The notes beneath the pieces were generated by a model, which saw nothing but the letters and a program-made list of their open reading frames with translations, did no database searches and was not told the DNA's origin. 8,193 nt of DNA from Bacillota bacterium (lineage in GTDB: Bacteria > Bacillota_E > JAJZYS01 > JAILZS01). This document shows positions 5,947-8,193 of this stretch, piece after piece. Within the stretch, counting starts at the first letter, position 1. The number at the start of each line of letters is the position of its first letter. Made by a program: the position numbers and the translations under genes. The stretch is from NCBI GenBank assembly GCA_021817625.1, contig JAKASY010000063.1, forward strand, positions 1 through 8,193, read 5' to 3'.

Positions 5947-6882
5947 TTGCAGCATGGCCCGGCCGCAGGCGCCGTGAGCGCGCAGGACGAGGCACTCGCC
6001 ATCGCCCCGGAGCCGGGGCGCTCGCGCACGCTCTGGTCGCGCTTCGCGGCGACGCGCATCGGGCCGATCGGCGCGGCGCTCGTCGCCCTCACGCTGGTGA
6101 TGGCGCTCTTCGCGCCGCTCGTCGCTCCCCACAACCCCTTCACGCAGTTCCAGAACGGCCTCTCGCTCCAGGGCGTGCCCGTGGCGCCCCAGTGGCACCT
6201 GCCCTACATCCTGGGCACCGACGACCTCGGCCGCGACGTTCTCTCCCGCCTCATCTGGGGCGCGCGCGTCTCCATGGAGGTCGGCGTGTTCGCCACGCTG
6301 ATCAACGTCGGGCTCGGCGTGCTCCTGGGCCTCCTCGCCTCCACGTCGGGCAGGGTTCTGGAGAACGCGCTGATGCGCTTCACGGACATGATGATGGCCT
6401 TCCCGTTCTACCTCTTCGTCCTGCTGCTCGTGGCGATCGTGGGCCACACCTCGACGCTCACCGTGATCTTCGTCCTGGGCGTTCTCGGCTGGCCGCCGAT
6501 CGTGCGCATGGTGCGGGGCCAGGCCGTGGTCGTGCGCGAGCTCGACTACGTGCAGAGCTCGCGCGCGAGCGGCGCCGGCCAGTGGCGGCTCATGCTGCGC
6601 CACATCCTGCCGAACGTCCTGCCCACCATCCTCGTCTACTCGAGCCTCACCGTGTCCGGCAACATGATGGCCGAGTCCGGCCTGTCCTTCCTCGGCGTCG
6701 GTGTGCCGCCCACCCAGCCGAGCTGGGGCGGCATGATCGCCGAGGGCCTTCAGAACTACCAGACGGCGCCCTGGATCCTGATCTTCCCCGGCATCGCCCT
6801 GGCCATCGCCTGCATCGCCTTCAACCTCGTGGCCGAGGGCCTGGCCGACGCCATGAACGTGCGCGAAGGCGGCGCCGCGTGA
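5947..6882 (+). CDS. Dipeptide/oligopeptide ABC importer permease, DppC/OppC type
   Basis: This 311-residue inner-membrane subunit forms half of the importer channel together with the DppB-type permease that follows. A first membrane segment lies near residues 40-60, followed by the OppC N-terminal signature LGTDDLGRDVLSR at 89-101 and further membrane segments. The cytoplasmic EAA-type loop that contacts the ATPase runs from about 199 to 222 (core YVQSSRASGAGQWR), with SSRASGAG in place of the usual EAARALGA. ESGLSFLGVGVPP at 243-255 is typical of the family. The start is uncertain. TTG at 5947 has GAGGTG ten bases upstream. GTG at 5974 would give 302 residues starting MSAQDE but has only a weak AGG. 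The gene follows the binding-protein gene by 102 bases that hold a hairpin. The DppC-type gene precedes the DppB-type gene, the reverse of the usual order. Confidence 0.93.
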   Translation: MQHGPAAGAVSAQDEALAIAPEPGRSRTLWSRFAATRIGPIGAALVALTLVMALFAPLVAPHNPFTQFQNGLSLQGVPVAPQWHLPYILGTDDLGRDVLSRLIWGARVSMEVGVFATLINVGLGVLLGLLASTSGRVLENALMRFTDMMMAFPFYLFVLLLVAIVGHTSTLTVIFVLGVLGWPPIVRMVRGQAVVVRELDYVQSSRASGAGQWRLMLRHILPNVLPTILVYSSLTVSGNMMAESGLSFLGVGVPPTQPSWGGMIAEGLQNYQTAPWILIFPGIALAIACIAFNLVAEGLADAMNVREGGAA

Positions 6883-6903
6883 GCGCGCCGCACGATCGCG
6901 GCG

Positions 6904-6912
6904 AAGGGAGGG
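6904..6912 (+). promoter_or_regulatory. Ribosome binding site of the DppB-type permease
   Basis: AAGGGAGGG lies seven bases before the GTG at 6920 and fixes that start, within the short 37-base gap after the DppC-type gene. Confidence 0.7.
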
Positions 6913-6919
6913 CGCAGGC

Positions 6920-7849
6920 GTGGGCGGCGGTCTGACCCCCTACCTCGCGCGACGCCTGTGGTGGGCGCTCGTGACGATGCTGGGCATCAGCGTTATCAAC
7001 TTCGTTCTCATCTACGCCGTGCCGGTCGACCCCGCGCGCATGATCGTGGGCATCCACGCGCCGGAGTCCACGGTGATCGCCGTCCGCCACGCCCTCGGCC
7101 TCGACCGGCCGATCTACGTCCAGTACGGCATCTTCCTCTGGAACCTGGTGCACCTGAACCTTGGCTACTCGTACATGGACAACCGGCCGGTCATCGGCAT
7201 GATCGCCCAGGCCTTCGGCAATACGGCGCGACTCGCCGCCACGGCGTTCCTCGCCGAGGTGCTCATCGGCGGCACGCTCGGCTATGTCGCTGCCCTGCGC
7301 CGCGGCCGCTTGGTCGACCGCGTGCTCTCCTTCGTGGGCCTGGTCGGCATGTCGATCCCGAACTATTGGCTCGGCAGCGTGCTCCTCCTCGTGTTCGCGT
7401 TCCTGGTGCCGATCTTCCCGCTCTACGGTCAGGGGAATCTCAACCTCGTGCTGCCGGCCCTCACCATCGGCCTCACGGGGGCGGCGTGGTACATGCGCGT
7501 CCTGCGCACCTCGCTTGTCGAGATCATGGCCTCCGACCACGTGCGCACGGCGCGCGCCAAGGGCCTGAGCGCCTGGGGCGTCAATCTGCGCCACGTCCTG
7601 CGCAACGGCCTCATCCCGGTCGTGACGCTCGCCGGCATGGATCTGGCCGGCATGCTGTCGGGCATCGTCATCATCGAGACGGTGTTCGGCTGGCCAGGCA
7701 TCGGCGAGCTCGCGTACCAGGCCGTCCAGAACCTCGACATCCCGGTCGTGATGGGCACGGTTCTCTACACGACCGCGGTGATCGTGCTTCTCAACCTGGC
7801 GGTGGACGTGCTCTACGCGCTCCTCGACCCGCGCGTGCGCTACTCGTGA
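6920..7849 (+). CDS. Dipeptide/oligopeptide ABC importer permease, DppB/OppB type
   Basis: This 309-residue inner-membrane subunit is the second half of the importer channel. It has the DppB layout: a short cytoplasmic start (TPYLARRLWW, 6-15), a first membrane helix at about 16-34, then an external loop with LGLDRPIYVQYG (59-70). Several further helices follow. The EAA loop runs from about 206 to 231 (core HVRTARAKGLSAWG, 207-220), close to the family consensus. IIETVFGWPGIGELAYQAV at 251-269 and the terminal LDPRVRY at 302-308 are strong DppB marks. Length is normal. The start is the GTG at 6920. Its stop overlaps the GTG of the GrpB gene by four bases. No ATPase gene lies next to it within the window, so the energy-coupling subunits must be further downstream or elsewhere in the genome. 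Confidence 0.95.
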   Translation: MGGGLTPYLARRLWWALVTMLGISVINFVLIYAVPVDPARMIVGIHAPESTVIAVRHALGLDRPIYVQYGIFLWNLVHLNLGYSYMDNRPVIGMIAQAFGNTARLAATAFLAEVLIGGTLGYVAALRRGRLVDRVLSFVGLVGMSIPNYWLGSVLLLVFAFLVPIFPLYGQGNLNLVLPALTIGLTGAAWYMRVLRTSLVEIMASDHVRTARAKGLSAWGVNLRHVLRNGLIPVVTLAGMDLAGMLSGIVIIETVFGWPGIGELAYQAVQNLDIPVVMGTVLYTTAVIVLLNLAVDVLYALLDPRVRYS

Positions 7850-8193
7850 GCTCTGGCGGCGAGCGCCCCGCGCCGGTCGTGATCGTCGCCTACGACCGCG
7901 CGTGGCCCGCGCGCTTCGACGCCCTGCGCCAGGGGCTGGAGGCGGCGCTGGGCGACCTGGCGCTCGCGATCGAGCATGTGGGCAGTACGTCCGTCCCGGG
8001 CCTTGCGGCCAAGCCGATCATCGACATCGACGTGGTGGTGCGCGATGCGGGCGACCTCACCAAGGCGATCGCCCGCCTCGAGGCAGCCGGCTACCGGCAC
8101 GAGGGCGACCTCGGCATCGCCGGGCGGGAGGCGTTTCGGGCGCCGGCCGGGCGCGACGAGCACCACCTCTACGCGCTCGTGCAGGGAGCGGAC
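7846..8193 (+). CDS. GrpB family (UPF0157) protein, 3' end beyond the window
   Basis: The first 116 codons are visible and open to the last base. The reading begins at GTG 7846-7848, overlapping the DppB stop as GTGA. GrpB/UPF0157 marks are clear: YDRAWPARF at 16-24, EHVGSTSVPGLAAKPIIDID at 43-62, and the HHLY motif at 106-109. Family members are usually about 170-180 residues, so roughly a third is missing. The GSTS plus DxD arrangement (G46-S49, D60, D62) is that of the nucleotidyltransferase superfamily fold. The exact reaction of free-standing GrpB proteins is not established to my knowledge. The same domain is also found fused to the dephospho-CoA kinase CoaE in some bacteria. No signal peptide or membrane segment is seen, so it should be cytoplasmic. 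The overlap implies translational coupling to the importer, an unusual neighbour for this family. Confidence 0.9.
   Translation, partial: MSSGGERPAPVVIVAYDRAWPARFDALRQGLEAALGDLALAIEHVGSTSVPGLAAKPIIDIDVVVRDAGDLTKAIARLEAAGYRHEGDLGIAGREAFRAPAGRDEHHLYALVQGAD

Noticed and set aside
5236..6603. A 455-codon minus-strand open frame opposite the binding-protein and DppC-type genes
   Set aside because: It has a low-complexity charged composition and spans the intergenic hairpin and two well-supported genes on the other strand, so it is a shadow frame.
1..8193. CRISPR arrays, tRNA or rRNA genes, insertion sequences, phage genes
   Set aside because: No direct-repeat arrays, no tRNA-like cloverleaf or rRNA stretches, no transposase or integrase motifs and no flanking terminal repeats were seen on either strand.

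Overview
The window is gene-dense, high-GC bacterial chromosome (third codon positions are overwhelmingly G or C). It has two divergent gene clusters that face away from a 212-base regulatory gap at 4007-4218. Starts are mixed: ATG, GTG and probably TTG. Most genes have good Shine-Dalgarno sites, but one gene looks leaderless. The solute-binding protein has a plain signal peptide and no lipobox cysteine. These traits fit several high-GC lineages (actinobacterial, Deinococcus-like, uncultured Terrabacteria-type or some proteobacterial groups), and I cannot name a phylum from this sequence alone.

The left cluster is on the minus strand and reads leftward from 4006. It holds an ABC-2 type exporter ATPase (3035-4006) and its permease (2271-3038, overlapping by 4 bases). 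Next come a serine peptidase of family S66 (LD-carboxypeptidase/MccF-like, 1135-2223), a Gfo/Idh/MocA NAD(P)-dependent oxidoreductase resembling inositol 2-dehydrogenase (47-1075), and the first 15 codons of another gene (1-45) that runs off the window. A 27-base hairpin lies between the peptidase and the oxidoreductase.

The right cluster is on the plus strand and reads rightward from 4219. It holds a periplasmic/extracellular substrate-binding protein of SBP family 5 (4219-5844), a DppC/OppC-type permease (5947-6882), a DppB/OppB-type permease (6920-7849), and the first 116 codons of a GrpB-family (UPF0157) protein (7846-8193) that overlaps the DppB stop by 4 bases. No DppD/DppF ATPase is present in the window. 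A strong hairpin follows the binding-protein gene and may set the usual excess of binding protein over permeases.

Taken together, this is a peptide/nickel-family importer facing an exporter-peptidase-oxidoreductase cluster. Every family here is known. The unusual points are the combination of genes, the missing importer ATPases, the reversed C-then-B permease order, the GrpB gene coupled to an importer, the probable leaderless exporter transcript, and the palindromes between the two clusters. I did not find evidence for a wholly new system.
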